Source of the DNA: Hyphomicrobiales bacterium
Lineage (GTDB): Bacteria; Pseudomonadota; Alphaproteobacteria; Rhizobiales; Beijerinckiaceae
NCBI GenBank assembly: GCA_026400535.1
Contig: JAPLOU010000043.1
Span: forward strand, 1 to 64,000
Reading direction: 5' to 3'
Length of the DNA: 64,000 nt
The notes beneath the pieces were generated by a model. The model was given only the letters and a program-made list of their open reading frames with translations. It was not told the DNA's origin and did not search any database. Of this stretch, positions 56,288 through 64,000 are shown piece after piece; position 1 is the first letter of the stretch, and every line of letters begins with the position of its first letter. The translations under genes and the position numbers were made by a program.

Positions 56288-56992
56288 GTGAGCATCATGG
56301 ATTTCTCGTCTTCGCAGTTCTGGATTTCGCTGGTGCAGATCATCTGGATCGACCTGCTGCTGTCTGGCGACAACGCCATCGTCATCGCCCTCGCCTGCCG
56401 CAACCTGCCGCCCGAACAACGCAGGATGGGCATCTTGCTCGGGGCGGGCGCGGCGATCGGCCTGCGCATCCTGTTCGCGGTGATCATCAGCTATCTGCTC
56501 GGAATCCCGTTCCTGAAGATCGTTGGCGGGCTGCTGCTGTTCTGGATCGCCGTCAAGCTGGTGCAAGGGGACGAGGGCCATGGCGAGATCGACGGGGGGA
56601 CGACGCTGTGGTCATCGGTCAAGACGATCGCCATCGCCGATGCGGTGATGAGCCTTGACAATGTGCTGGCCGTGTCCGCCGCGGCCCATGGCGACGTCTG
56701 GCTGTTCAGCTTCGGCATCCTGCTGTCGATCCCGATGATCATCTATGGATCGAACGTGATCCTGGCGCTGTTGACCCGTTTCCCGATCCTGGTCTGGATC
56801 GGCGCCGCCCTGCTCGGCTGGATCGCCGGGGACATGATCACCAATGACCCGCAATGGGTTGCCTATTTCGGTGCATGGAAGGGGCTCATGTCCTATCTTG
56901 GCGACATGATCGGCGCGCTCGTCGTCCTGGCCGCCGGCTTCTTCCTGAAATGGCGCAACGACCGGGCGGTGAAAGCGGCGTCCGGGTCCTAG
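56288..56992 (+). CDS. TerC/YjbE family integral membrane protein, copy 2
   Basis: This 234-residue paralogue of the preceding gene has LLLSGDNAIVIALACRNLPP, MGILLGAGAAIGLRILFAVI and VMSLDNVLAVSAAA. The pair is a tandem duplication likely co-transcribed, and the proteins may form a hetero-oligomer or have diverged in metal preference. The stop overlaps the end of the convergent phosphopantetheinyl transferase gene by 4 bases. Confidence 0.88.
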   Translation: MSIMDFSSSQFWISLVQIIWIDLLLSGDNAIVIALACRNLPPEQRRMGILLGAGAAIGLRILFAVIISYLLGIPFLKIVGGLLLFWIAVKLVQGDEGHGEIDGGTTLWSSVKTIAIADAVMSLDNVLAVSAAAHGDVWLFSFGILLSIPMIIYGSNVILALLTRFPILVWIGAALLGWIAGDMITNDPQWVAYFGAWKGLMSYLGDMIGALVVLAAGFFLKWRNDRAVKAASGS

Positions 56993-57573
56993 ACCCCGGC
57001 CACGGCAAGGGCATAGCTTACGCCCGCGCGCTCCACCATCTCGGTGGCGAAGGTGACATGAGCGCTGCCCGCGACCTGCCAGCGGCCATCGGGCCCCGGC
57101 AGCGCGGCATGACGGTCCGTTTCCGGAAGCCCGGTTCCCGCCCATTTGCCATGGGCTTCCTTGACCGCCCACATCTGGGCAAAAGCCCGGTCGCGCCCGG
57201 CCTCGGGCAACTGGTGCAGCCAGAGCTGTTCGGCGCGGTGAAGCGCCGAGAACGGAATGTCGCCCGCGCCGCAGCGTTCGATGTCGGCCCCGATCCGCTG
57301 CAGGCCCATCGCCACGAGCACCATGCCATCGCGTGTGGCGTGCGACAGGTGAAGGACCTTTCCGCCTGGCCCCACGGCCAGAAGACGGCCTCTGGAATCA
57401 TTGCCCAGTTCAATGTCGTCGGGAAATGCGCCAAGCTGCCTGGCCAGAACCGCCCGGCTGGTGGCGTGCCGCAGGGCGCTGCGCTCGGGCCGCGTCACTG
57501 GTGTCTGGCCCGTCGCAATCAGCCAGGCGGCCGGCAGCGAATCGGCGCGGATGAAGCTGTCGAGCCACAACAT
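56989..57573 (-). CDS. 4'-phosphopantetheinyl transferase superfamily protein (Sfp type)
   Basis: The protein has 194 residues. The motifs are IGADIER (Mg-binding Asp97 and Glu99) and FAQMWAVKEAHGKWAGTGL (W-x-x-K-E with Lys138 and Glu139, then Lys143). It transfers phosphopantetheine from CoA to a Ser of a carrier protein. The only large carrier-domain protein in the window is the NRPS-like enzyme at 22.7 kb (Ser610), a candidate target. The ATG at 57573 gives the family start; the upstream frame has no homology and overlaps the opposite-strand gene. Confidence 0.85.
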   Translation of the reverse strand: MLWLDSFIRADSLPAAWLIATGQTPVTRPERSALRHATSRAVLARQLGAFPDDIELGNDSRGRLLAVGPGGKVLHLSHATRDGMVLVAMGLQRIGADIERCGAGDIPFSALHRAEQLWLHQLPEAGRDRAFAQMWAVKEAHGKWAGTGLPETDRHAALPGPDGRWQVAGSAHVTFATEMVERAGVSYALAVAGV

Positions 57574-57656
57574 CGATCGATGGTGCGCAATGGCGGGCGA
57601 CGCGTCAACCGGAGGCGGATCGTTGCCGTGAAGGCCAAGGCTATGGAGGATCACGC

Positions 57657-58316
57657 ATGCCCCTGCCCAACCGGGTGACGCCATCGGGCGACCTTGAGGC
57701 CTCCTCCGCACGCGGGATGTTGTTCGGCAACCGCGGCGGACGCTTCCATGACGTCGCCACCCAAAGCATCCGCGGGCGCCCCTGGGCCTCGCGCCATTGG
57801 ATCATCTGCCAATGCGACTTCAAGGGCCGCGCGGCGCGCTTCCGCGATAGCGGACGGTTGGTCTGGGACGGCTCGCGCTACACCGAACTGTTCTTCTCGG
57901 ACGACGTGACCGCACTGGCGGCGGGCCACCGGCCCTGCATGGAATGCCGCCGTGACGAGGCCATGGCCTATCGGCGCGCGGTGGTTACGGCCGGAGCCTT
58001 TGCCACGGTCGTTCCCTGCCCGGCACTCGACGCGCAGCTTGATCGGGAGCGCCGGACCGGACACGCGAAGCGCCTGCACAGTTTGCCCTACGACGGCCTG
58101 CCCGACGGCGCGATGGTCAGGATCGGAGCGGCGGCTCATGCGGTGAAGGGCGGGCGACTGCTGGTCTGGTCACAGGACGGCTACAAGGCCGCGATCGCGA
58201 TCCCGCGCGGGATCGCCGCGTGCCTGACACCGCCAACAAGTCTTGCAGCGCTGAGGGGCGGTTATCAGCCCGTCTGGCACCCGAGCGCCACCCTCATTGG
58301 CGCGGGGCCCGATTGA
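57657..58316 (+). CDS. conserved hypothetical protein with CMECRR motif
   Basis: The 219-residue protein begins PNRVTPSGDLEASSARGMLF and contains SRHWIICQCDFKGRAAR, YTELFFSDDVTALAAGHRPC and MECRRDEAMAYRR. The paired cysteines could bind zinc, or Fe-S with the earlier Cys. I recognise this as a recurrent uncharacterised bacterial family. It has no signal peptide or membrane segment. An AGGAG lies 8 bases upstream of the ATG. It is divergent from the phosphopantetheinyl transferase gene. Confidence 0.72.
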   Translation: MPLPNRVTPSGDLEASSARGMLFGNRGGRFHDVATQSIRGRPWASRHWIICQCDFKGRAARFRDSGRLVWDGSRYTELFFSDDVTALAAGHRPCMECRRDEAMAYRRAVVTAGAFATVVPCPALDAQLDRERRTGHAKRLHSLPYDGLPDGAMVRIGAAAHAVKGGRLLVWSQDGYKAAIAIPRGIAACLTPPTSLAALRGGYQPVWHPSATLIGAGPD

Positions 58317-59211
58317 CAAGCCGCCCGTCGATGCAGGCCAGTCCAACGCCGATGGCCGCCATGCCGATGAGATGACGCAGCAGCAGCGCTTCGCCCAGCA
58401 CCACGACCCCGAGCACGATCGCGCTGACGGGAATCAGGAAGGTGACCAGCGCAAGGTTGGTCGCGCCGGCGCTCTTCAGGATGCGGAAGAAGATGATGTA
58501 GGCCAGTGCGGTCGAGACCAGCGCCAGCGCGAGGATGGCGAGGATGGCCCTGGCCGAGGGCAGCGGCAGGGCCAGCGCCTTGTCCAGCACGAGCGCGACC
58601 GGCAGCATCATCACGCTTGACGCGCTGACCTGTCCGCAGGCGCTCACCATTGGCGGCAGGCCCTTGAACCGGCATCCGAAGACACCCGCAAAGGCATAGG
58701 ACATCGCCGCGCCGATGCAGGCGATTTGCCCCGCGAGGCTGGCGCTGAACCCTCCGAGAGCGTCAGGGCCGATCATCAACATGACGCCTGCCAGCCCGAT
58801 CATGACGCCTGCGAGGCCCGCTCCACTCACCTTTTCGTCGGCTGCGAGGACATGGGCGACCAGCACGGTGAACAGCGGCGTGGTTGCGTTGAGAATGGCG
58901 GCGAGCCCCGCACCGATCCACTGCTGTCCCCAGAAGATCAGGCTGAAGGGAATGACGTTGTTGAGCAAACCCATGCCGAAAAAAGCGGCCCAGAGCGGCC
59001 AGCCCACGGCCATCGACAGGCCAGCGGCGCGCACCAGAAGATGCAGCGCTGCCGCCGCGATGACGACGCGCAACAGCACCAGCGTCAGCGGCGGCACCTC
59101 GGCCAAGGCGATCTTGGCAAAGAGAAACGAGCCGCCCCAGAGCACCGACAAGGTCAGCAGCAGCAGCCAATCGATTGCTCCCATGCGCGGAGCTGCCGTT
59201 CGACCAGACAT
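58294..59211 (-). CDS. EamA/DMT family transporter
   Basis: This 305-residue drug/metabolite-type membrane protein has two EamA repeats of five helices each, for example WLLLLTLSVLWGGSFLFAKI at the start of repeat 1 and IGAAMSYAFAGVFGCRFKGL at the start of repeat 2. It ends with a short basic tail (RLVNRAPRQ). It is likely an exporter of amino acids or other small metabolites, with unknown substrate. Its 3' end overlaps the convergent CMECRR gene by 23 bases. Confidence 0.88.
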   Translation of the reverse strand: MSGRTAAPRMGAIDWLLLLTLSVLWGGSFLFAKIALAEVPPLTLVLLRVVIAAAALHLLVRAAGLSMAVGWPLWAAFFGMGLLNNVIPFSLIFWGQQWIGAGLAAILNATTPLFTVLVAHVLAADEKVSGAGLAGVMIGLAGVMLMIGPDALGGFSASLAGQIACIGAAMSYAFAGVFGCRFKGLPPMVSACGQVSASSVMMLPVALVLDKALALPLPSARAILAILALALVSTALAYIIFFRILKSAGATNLALVTFLIPVSAIVLGVVVLGEALLLRHLIGMAAIGVGLACIDGRLVNRAPRQ

Positions 59212-59331
59212 GGAAAGGCTCCTTTCGGGAGCACGCTATCCCATCAAGAGCCGGGCTGCCACCCGATTGGCGTGCGCTGTTCCATCAACAAGACTGATGG
59301 GTTCCGTGCCAGCCGGGCGCGAGCAGTCGGG

Positions 59332-59991
59332 TCAGGCCGGCTCCGCCTCCCGCGCCGCCATCATCGCCTTGAAGGCAGGGCGGGCGTGGCAGGCGGTTAG
59401 CCACCGGTCGACATGGGGCGCATCGGCGAAGAGCTCGGGCGCCGGGCGCGCATAACGGATGACCTCGGCGACATTGATGTCCGCCACGGTGAAGCGCCCG
59501 CCAACCATGAAGCCCGTCCCGGCAAGCGCCTTGTCGAGCACGGCGAAAGAACGCCTGAGCGCCGCCACGGCCGCGTCCGCCTTGGCCGGGTCGCGCTCCT
59601 CTGGCGGCTTGGCGACACGGTTGTAGAGAATCTCGATCGTGTGCGGCTCGCAGGAGGTCGCGGCCCACAAGGTCCATTGCGTCATCAGCCCGTCCTCGGC
59701 CAGATCCTTCGGGCCAAGCGCGCCGCCATATTTCTTGGCCAGATAAAGGTTGATGCCGAGAGACTCGTTGAGCACCAGACCGTCATCGTCGATGGAGGGG
59801 ATCTGTCCGTTCGGGTTGATGGCGAGGAAGCCGGGGCTTTGCGTGGTCATGCCTGCATAGTCCTTGCCGCCATCGGGCAGGCGATAGGCCTGGATCACCG
59901 GCACATGGCTGAACGCCAGCCCCATCTCGGTGCAGAGCCAGATGTTGCGCGAAGCCCGGCTGCGATAAACGCCGTAGATGATGAGTGTCAT
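59332..59991 (-). CDS. glutathione S-transferase family protein
   Basis: This 219-residue protein has a thioredoxin-fold N-terminal domain (LIIYGVYRSRASRNIWLCTE, glutathione-binding INPNGQIPSIDDDGLVLNES) and an all-helical C-terminal domain with FMVGGRFTVADINVAEVIRY. Its catalytic residue may be one of the early Ser/Tyr in YRSRAS. It would conjugate or isomerise a small electrophile. It lies 36 bases downstream of the acyl-CoA dehydrogenase gene on the same strand. Confidence 0.9.
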   Translation of the reverse strand: MTLIIYGVYRSRASRNIWLCTEMGLAFSHVPVIQAYRLPDGGKDYAGMTTQSPGFLAINPNGQIPSIDDDGLVLNESLGINLYLAKKYGGALGPKDLAEDGLMTQWTLWAATSCEPHTIEILYNRVAKPPEERDPAKADAAVAALRRSFAVLDKALAGTGFMVGGRFTVADINVAEVIRYARPAPELFADAPHVDRWLTACHARPAFKAMMAAREAEPA

Positions 59992-60027
59992 GAGGTCCCC
60001 CGAAGATCAGGAAATCCTTGTCGCCCC

Positions 60028-61185
60028 TCACGCCATCTGGCGCAAGGTCTCCCGCGCGATCACCAGCCGCTGGACTTCGGAGGTGCCTTCATAGATGCGC
60101 GTGATGCGGGCATCGCGGGCATAGCGCTCGACCGGGTAGTCGCGACAGTAGCCGGCCCCGCCGAAGATCTGGATCGCCGTGTCGGTGGCGCGGTGAGCGG
60201 CCTCGGAGGCGAAGAGCTTGGCCATCGAGGCTTCCTTGGCGAAGGGCTCGCCGCGATCCTTTTTCGCAGCCGCATCCATGATCATCAGGCGCGACGCCTG
60301 CAAATCGACCTCGCGGTCGGCGATCATCCATTGCAGGCCCTGAAAATCAACGATGGCCTGGCCGAACTGCTTGCGCTCCCTGGCATAGGCTTTCGCCGCA
60401 TCCATGGCGGCGCGGGCAATGCCAAGCGACAGCGCCGCAACCCCGATGCGGCCCCCGGCCAGTTCAGCCACGGCGATGCGGAATCCGTCATTCTCGCGGC
60501 CCATCAGAGCGGTCGCCGGAATACGGCATTGATCGAAATGCACCATGTTGGTGGCCGAGCCGTGCTGGCCCATCTTGTGTTCGGCCTTGCCGATGACAAG
60601 GCCCGGCGTGCCGGCCGGCACCAGAAACACCGAGATGCCCTTGCCCTTCGGCGCATCCGGGTTGGTCACAGCCCAGACCACAAAGAGTCCGGCATACTCA
60701 GCGCTGGTGATGTAGATCTTGGTGCCGTCGAGCACGTAGTCGTTGCCATTCCTGCGGGCATGCAGGCGCATGCCGGCAGGGTCCGAACCGGCGCCGCTTT
60801 CGGTCAGGCAAAAGGCTGCGGCCGCGTAGGTTCCGTCCGCCAGCTTTGGCAAATGGTCCCGCTTCTGCGCCTCGCAGCCGCAAGCCTGGATGACCTCGCC
60901 GACCATGTTCGAGACCGAAACGGTGACGGCGGTGGAGGCGCAGGCATAACCGAGTTCCTCGATGGCGAGCGCGAAGGCCATGGTCCCGGCTTGCGTACCG
61001 CCATATGCGGCGCGAACATTGAGCGCCATGAAGCCATTCTCGGCCAGGAGCCTCAGGTTCTGCAGCAGGTCGGCACGGCCTTCGCCGCGGTCAAGCGTCT
61101 CGGCAAAGGGCGCCAGCCTGTCCGCGGCCAGCTTGCGCGCCGTGTCGCGGATCATCACTTCTTCATCGGTCAGGGCAAACTGCAT
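60028..61185 (-). CDS. acyl-CoA dehydrogenase
   Basis: This 385-residue FAD enzyme starts MQFALTDEEVMIRDTARKLA. FAD/substrate motifs are FCLTESGAGSDPAGMRLHAR and KIYITSAEYAGLFVVWAVTN. The catalytic Glu lies in RITRIYEGTSEVQRLVIARE near the C-terminus, typical of short/branched-chain and isovaleryl-CoA-like dehydrogenases. The open frame extends upstream but homology starts at the ATG at 61185. It is divergent from the GNAT gene across 109 bases. Confidence 0.93.
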   Translation of the reverse strand: MQFALTDEEVMIRDTARKLAADRLAPFAETLDRGEGRADLLQNLRLLAENGFMALNVRAAYGGTQAGTMAFALAIEELGYACASTAVTVSVSNMVGEVIQACGCEAQKRDHLPKLADGTYAAAAFCLTESGAGSDPAGMRLHARRNGNDYVLDGTKIYITSAEYAGLFVVWAVTNPDAPKGKGISVFLVPAGTPGLVIGKAEHKMGQHGSATNMVHFDQCRIPATALMGRENDGFRIAVAELAGGRIGVAALSLGIARAAMDAAKAYARERKQFGQAIVDFQGLQWMIADREVDLQASRLMIMDAAAKKDRGEPFAKEASMAKLFASEAAHRATDTAIQIFGGAGYCRDYPVERYARDARITRIYEGTSEVQRLVIARETLRQMA

Positions 61186-61294
61186 GGCGGGCCTCATCGT
61201 CCGCCGCACATTGGACCCTTGGCTGCGCCGGGGCAACGCCCATGGCGCCGCACGCCACTTGTGCGAGGCCGCGCCAGGATCGACACTGCCGGCC

Positions 61295-61798
61295 ATGACG
61301 CCACCCCATCCAGCCTCCTACCGCATCCTTCTGCGCCCGCCCCGGCCCGGTGACTATGGCTGGATCATCGCCCACCACGGCGCGGTCTATGCGCAGGAGT
61401 ATGGCTGGGACATCGCGTTCGAGGGTCTTGTCGCAGGCCTCGTGGCCGATTTCGTCAAGAGCCATGATCCGGCCCGCGAGCGCTGCTGGATCGCGGATCT
61501 GGATGGCGAGCCGGTCGGCTCGATCTTCTGCACGCGCAAGGACGACGAGACCGCCAAACTTCGCATGCTCATCGTCGACGAGAAGGCGCGCGGTCACGGC
61601 GTCGGCGGCATGCTGGTGGACGCCTGCATGGCGTTTGCACGCGAGGCAGGATACCGGCAGATGACGCTCTGGACCAACGACATCCTCACCGCCGCCCGCA
61701 AGCTCTATGCGACGCGTGGCTGGGTGATGGCGGAGGCCGAGCCGGTGAAGGCCTTTGGGCAGGCGATGGTCAGCGAGACCTGGAAGATCAACCTATGA
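61295..61798 (+). CDS. GNAT family N-acetyltransferase
   Basis: The protein has 167 residues. The acetyl-CoA-binding motif A is visible in KLRMLIVDEKARGHGVGGML (R/Q-x-x-G-x-G/A, with RGHGVG), preceded by DGEPVGSIFCTRKDDETAKL and followed by LWTNDILTAARKLYATRGW. It resembles MarR-associated acetyltransferases of this order that act on small molecules. The frame is open upstream inside the acyl-CoA dehydrogenase gene, but the ATG at 61295 gives the normal domain boundary. Confidence 0.87.
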   Translation: MTPPHPASYRILLRPPRPGDYGWIIAHHGAVYAQEYGWDIAFEGLVAGLVADFVKSHDPARERCWIADLDGEPVGSIFCTRKDDETAKLRMLIVDEKARGHGVGGMLVDACMAFAREAGYRQMTLWTNDILTAARKLYATRGWVMAEAEPVKAFGQAMVSETWKINL

Positions 61799-61804
61799 CG
61801 GCTC

Positions 61805-62968
61805 TCACCCTTCGATCACATGCGGCACAAACCGCGCCGTATCGCGCGTGATCAGACCCTCGTCTTCGCGGATGCCGATACCAGCCGGCTGGCTGGCCAC
61901 CAGCCATGAGCCGATGACGGCGTGGCCGCCGGCAAAACCGGCGGTTGGCGCCAGCGCCTGCACGATCGCCGCAGCCCCGTAGTCGCCGGCCGTTGCCTGA
62001 ACCTCCGCACCGCCGCGGACAATGCGGATGTTCGCGCCTTCGCGTGAGTGAACCGGTTTCTCGACCCTGTCGGCAAGCCTGCCGGCACGCGGATCATCGG
62101 CGAAGTAAGCCTCCAGCAGATTGGGATGGTTCGGCGCCATCTCCCAGAGCATGGGCAGGAGCGCCTTGGTCGAGAGCAGCGCCTTCCAGGGCGGCTCGAT
62201 GAACTGGGTCCGGGCTTTCGGCAGGTGCAACGCGAACTCCTCGCGGAAGAGCCATTCCCAGGGGTAGAGCTTGAACAGAACGTCGACCTGCTCATCCTGT
62301 GCGCCGGTGAACTGGCCATCGGCCGCGATGCCGATCTGGCTGATCGCCAGTTCGCGGGTCCGGTGTCCGGCCTGTCGCGCGCAGTCGGCGAGGTAGGACA
62401 CGGTCGCGCGATCCTCGACGCTGTCCTCCACTGCCGCGCAATGCAACATGAAGGAATCGCCGCCGCGGATGTCCGCAAGAGCCTGCACCAGCCGCTCGTG
62501 CAGTGAATTGAACTGGTCGGCGTCCTTCGGCAGCACGCCCGCCGCGATCTGATCCTCGAGCCAGCTCCACTGGAACACCGAGGCCTCGAACAGCGAGGTC
62601 GGCGTGTCGGCATTGTATTCCAGCAATCTGGCCGGTCCCGATCCGTCATAGGCGAGATCAAGCCGGCCATAGAGGTTGCGGTCGCCACGGCTCCAGCTGT
62701 CGCGGATGAAATCGTGGAAAGCATCCGGCACACCAAGCTTCGTCATGGCCGGGCCGCTTTTCAAGGCCACGTCCTCCACGAAGGCAAGACAGAGCTGCTC
62801 CAGCTCGCCCGTCGGCGCTTCGATGGCCTCCTCGATCTCACGGAGCGGGAAAGACCACGCTACGGTTTCGTCCCAATAGACGTTACCGCCGGCGCTATGG
62901 AACGGGAAACCATAGGCCTCGGCTTTCTGGCGCCAGTCAGGTCGCTCCGGCACGGTGATGCGCCGCAT
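61805..62968 (-). CDS. glutathionylspermidine-synthase-like ATP-grasp protein (YgiC/YjfC family)
   Basis: This 387-residue C-terminal-amide-ligase type ATP-grasp protein has RPDWRQKAEAYGFPFHSAGG and VYWDETVAWSF at the N-terminus, LLEYNADTPTSLFEASVFQW, the polyphosphate region LFKLYPWEWLFREEF, and VEKPVHSREGANIRIVRGG with nucleotide- and metal-binding residues. It has no N-terminal amidase domain, unlike E. coli GspSA. It lies 5 bases after a DUF1190 gene and downstream of DUF350, the same trio as E. coli yjfL-yjfM-yjfC and ygiB-ygiC. The substrate is unknown. Confidence 0.9.
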   Translation of the reverse strand: MRRITVPERPDWRQKAEAYGFPFHSAGGNVYWDETVAWSFPLREIEEAIEAPTGELEQLCLAFVEDVALKSGPAMTKLGVPDAFHDFIRDSWSRGDRNLYGRLDLAYDGSGPARLLEYNADTPTSLFEASVFQWSWLEDQIAAGVLPKDADQFNSLHERLVQALADIRGGDSFMLHCAAVEDSVEDRATVSYLADCARQAGHRTRELAISQIGIAADGQFTGAQDEQVDVLFKLYPWEWLFREEFALHLPKARTQFIEPPWKALLSTKALLPMLWEMAPNHPNLLEAYFADDPRAGRLADRVEKPVHSREGANIRIVRGGAEVQATAGDYGAAAIVQALAPTAGFAGGHAVIGSWLVASQPAGIGIREDEGLITRDTARFVPHVIEG

Positions 62969-62973
62969 CGTCG

Positions 62974-63627
62974 TCAGCTGCCGCTCGAGACGGCGCGTCC
63001 GGTCGAGCCGAAACCGCTGCGCGCCACTGTCCGGCCCGAGCGCGACGAGACCGTCACGCGGCCGTCGGGGCCGGCTCTCCGGGTCACGGTCGTGCCCGAC
63101 CCTGTCGAAAAGGAGCGGCCAAAGCTGACGCCTCCTGCGCCGCCGCTGCGGCCCTGCGGCGCGCATTCAGGCTGGCCGGGCGTGCTCGAACCCTGGGGGC
63201 AATTTGTCGCGCCGGCGCGCGGCGGGAACAGCGGCTGGCTCTGGGGCTGGGCGGCGTTGGCGAGCGAACGGGCGACCAGCACCCCAACCAGCACGGGCAC
63301 GAAGACCGACGCGCCGTTCCAGATCGCGCTGCGGCACTGGCCGGCACCGAACTGACCCTCGCACGACATCTGGCTATCGAAGCGCGGCGCGTTCGACAAG
63401 GCAGTCTGCTGGGCCGTCGCGAAAGCGCGGTCGCAGATCTCCGGCGTCATCCCAACTGCCATGCGGCATTCGTCGGCCGACGCGAAGGCCTGCGCGTCCG
63501 GGCGGACGGCATCGTCTGCGCCCGGGCCGATATGCACCTGGCCTCGTGGCCAGAATGCCGCAACCGCGAGCAATCCGACGGCCCCGATCGCGATGTACTC
63601 AGAGCGCTTCAACCAGCCCTCCGACAT
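62974..63627 (-). CDS. DUF1190 family membrane-anchored protein (YgiB/YjfM-like)
   Basis: The protein has 217 residues. A short N-terminal hydrophobic anchor (YIAIGAVGLLAVAAFW) is followed by a cysteine-bearing domain (ASADECRMAVGMTPEICDRA, SQMSCEGQFGAGQCRSAIWN), a second hydrophobic stretch (VFVPVLVGVLVARSLANA), and a Ser/Gly/Arg-rich tail. This matches the DUF1190 pattern. Its start overlaps the DUF350 gene by 29 bases, and its stop is 5 bases from the GSP-synthase-like gene, so the three form an operon. The function is unknown. Confidence 0.82.
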   Translation of the reverse strand: MSEGWLKRSEYIAIGAVGLLAVAAFWPRGQVHIGPGADDAVRPDAQAFASADECRMAVGMTPEICDRAFATAQQTALSNAPRFDSQMSCEGQFGAGQCRSAIWNGASVFVPVLVGVLVARSLANAAQPQSQPLFPPRAGATNCPQGSSTPGQPECAPQGRSGGAGGVSFGRSFSTGSGTTVTRRAGPDGRVTVSSRSGRTVARSGFGSTGRAVSSGS

Positions 63628-64000
63628 TCGGATAATAGGTCATGGATGCGGCATTCAGCATGCCGGCGACGAGCGCGATGGCGGCGAGCACGATGGCCGA
63701 AGCCATGGCGTTGTTCTGGATGTTGACCGACAGTCCGGGCAGAAGCATCCGCGTGATCGCGTAAGCCGACAACTGCACCACCAGCGCGATGGTGCCCCAC
63801 AGGATGCAGTCGGGAACGCTCGACGCCTGCGCGATCGCCTTGGAGAGTGGCAGCGCAAAGCCGATCAGCGAGCCGCCGAAGGCGAGCGCCGCCGAGGCGT
63901 TGTGCGCCCGGATCAGCGCGATCTCATCGTGCCCGGTGATCCGGACATAGATCACGGCGAAGATGAAGGTGAGAACCAGCGCGATCGCGCCGTAAAGGAA
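63599..64000 (-). CDS. DUF350 (YjfL-like) membrane protein, 5' end outside window
   Basis: The frame is open to the window edge, giving 133 residues to the stop at 63599. Four hydrophobic segments are visible (FLYGAIALVLTFIFAVIYV, ALAFGGSLIGFALPLSKAIA, CILWGTIALVVQLSAYAITR and MASAIVLAAIALVAGMLNAA), and the repeated pattern of two DUF350 units fits YjfL. It heads the DUF350-DUF1190-GSP-synthase operon, and its start is beyond the window. The family's role is unknown. Confidence 0.82.
   Translation of the reverse strand, partial: FLYGAIALVLTFIFAVIYVRITGHDEIALIRAHNASAALAFGGSLIGFALPLSKAIAQASSVPDCILWGTIALVVQLSAYAITRMLLPGLSVNIQNNAMASAIVLAAIALVAGMLNAASMTYYPNVGGLVEAL

Overview
The window is a GC-rich chromosomal segment of an alphaproteobacterium, most likely a member of the Hyphomicrobiales (Rhizobiales). 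Supporting signs are the pdxH / lipoprotein / DnaJ-like / fabI order, a Rhizobium-type phospholipid N-methyltransferase (PmtA), a TIGR02301-type secreted protein, a RibB whose C-terminal GTP-cyclohydrolase-II-like half has lost its zinc cysteines, an RpoH-type dnaK promoter and short palindromic intergenic repeats of the kind scattered through rhizobial genomes. I cannot name the genus. I saw no rRNA, tRNA, CRISPR array, insertion sequence or prophage.

Layout. 1-9.3 kb: end of a glycine-zipper protein, SelO, a KDG kinase, then a leftward metX-like / dxs / tlyA run and a rightward, translationally coupled ygfZ / tag / HD-hydrolase operon. 9.3-19.4 kb: aroC, an unusual ribB, pheT and pheS with an unknown DxD-containing protein lodged between them, and a leftward pdxH / SDR / Nudix / TIGR02301 run. 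19.5-29.1 kb: lipoprotein, DnaJ-like protein, fabI, a histidine phosphatase, a 1387-residue Pls/PosA-like membrane NRPS, dihydroorotase and rpmI-rplT. 29.2-36.7 kb: an RhlE-type helicase, a decayed class III aminotransferase, an amidase, nth, DUF2244, an AraC-Ogt fusion and an unknown secreted protein. 36.7-47.7 kb: dnaK-dnaJ, pmtA, an FMN reductase, pyrF, two DUF1330 proteins, a phosphoesterase, an L,D-transpeptidase, a deacetylase-like protein and murA. 47.8-55.4 kb is the clearest catabolic island: a leftward tctB-tctA-tctC / AllA-like / amidase run facing a coupled fluoroacetate-dehalogenase-like hydrolase plus tartrate/D-malate dehydrogenase. 55.5-64 kb: two TerC proteins, a phosphopantetheinyl transferase, an unknown CxxC protein, EamA, GST, acyl-CoA dehydrogenase and GNAT, ending in a GSP-synthase-like / DUF1190 / DUF350 cluster.

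How genes may work together. The NRPS carries one A domain, one carrier domain and three repeated transmembrane plus beta-helix units. It has no condensation or thioesterase domain, and the phosphopantetheinyl transferase at 57 kb is a possible activator. The 48-55 kb island reads as uptake of a carboxylate, dehalogenation or amide hydrolysis, and oxidation of the resulting hydroxy acid. This is inference from families and gene order.

At the DNA/RNA level the most notable items are a hairpin that would bury the pyrF Shine-Dalgarno, a perfect palindrome just downstream of the predicted fabI promoter, a terminator-like hairpin at the 5' end of the rpmI-rplT leader and an 18-bp perfect tandem repeat upstream of dnaK. 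All motif positions and alignments were read by eye.
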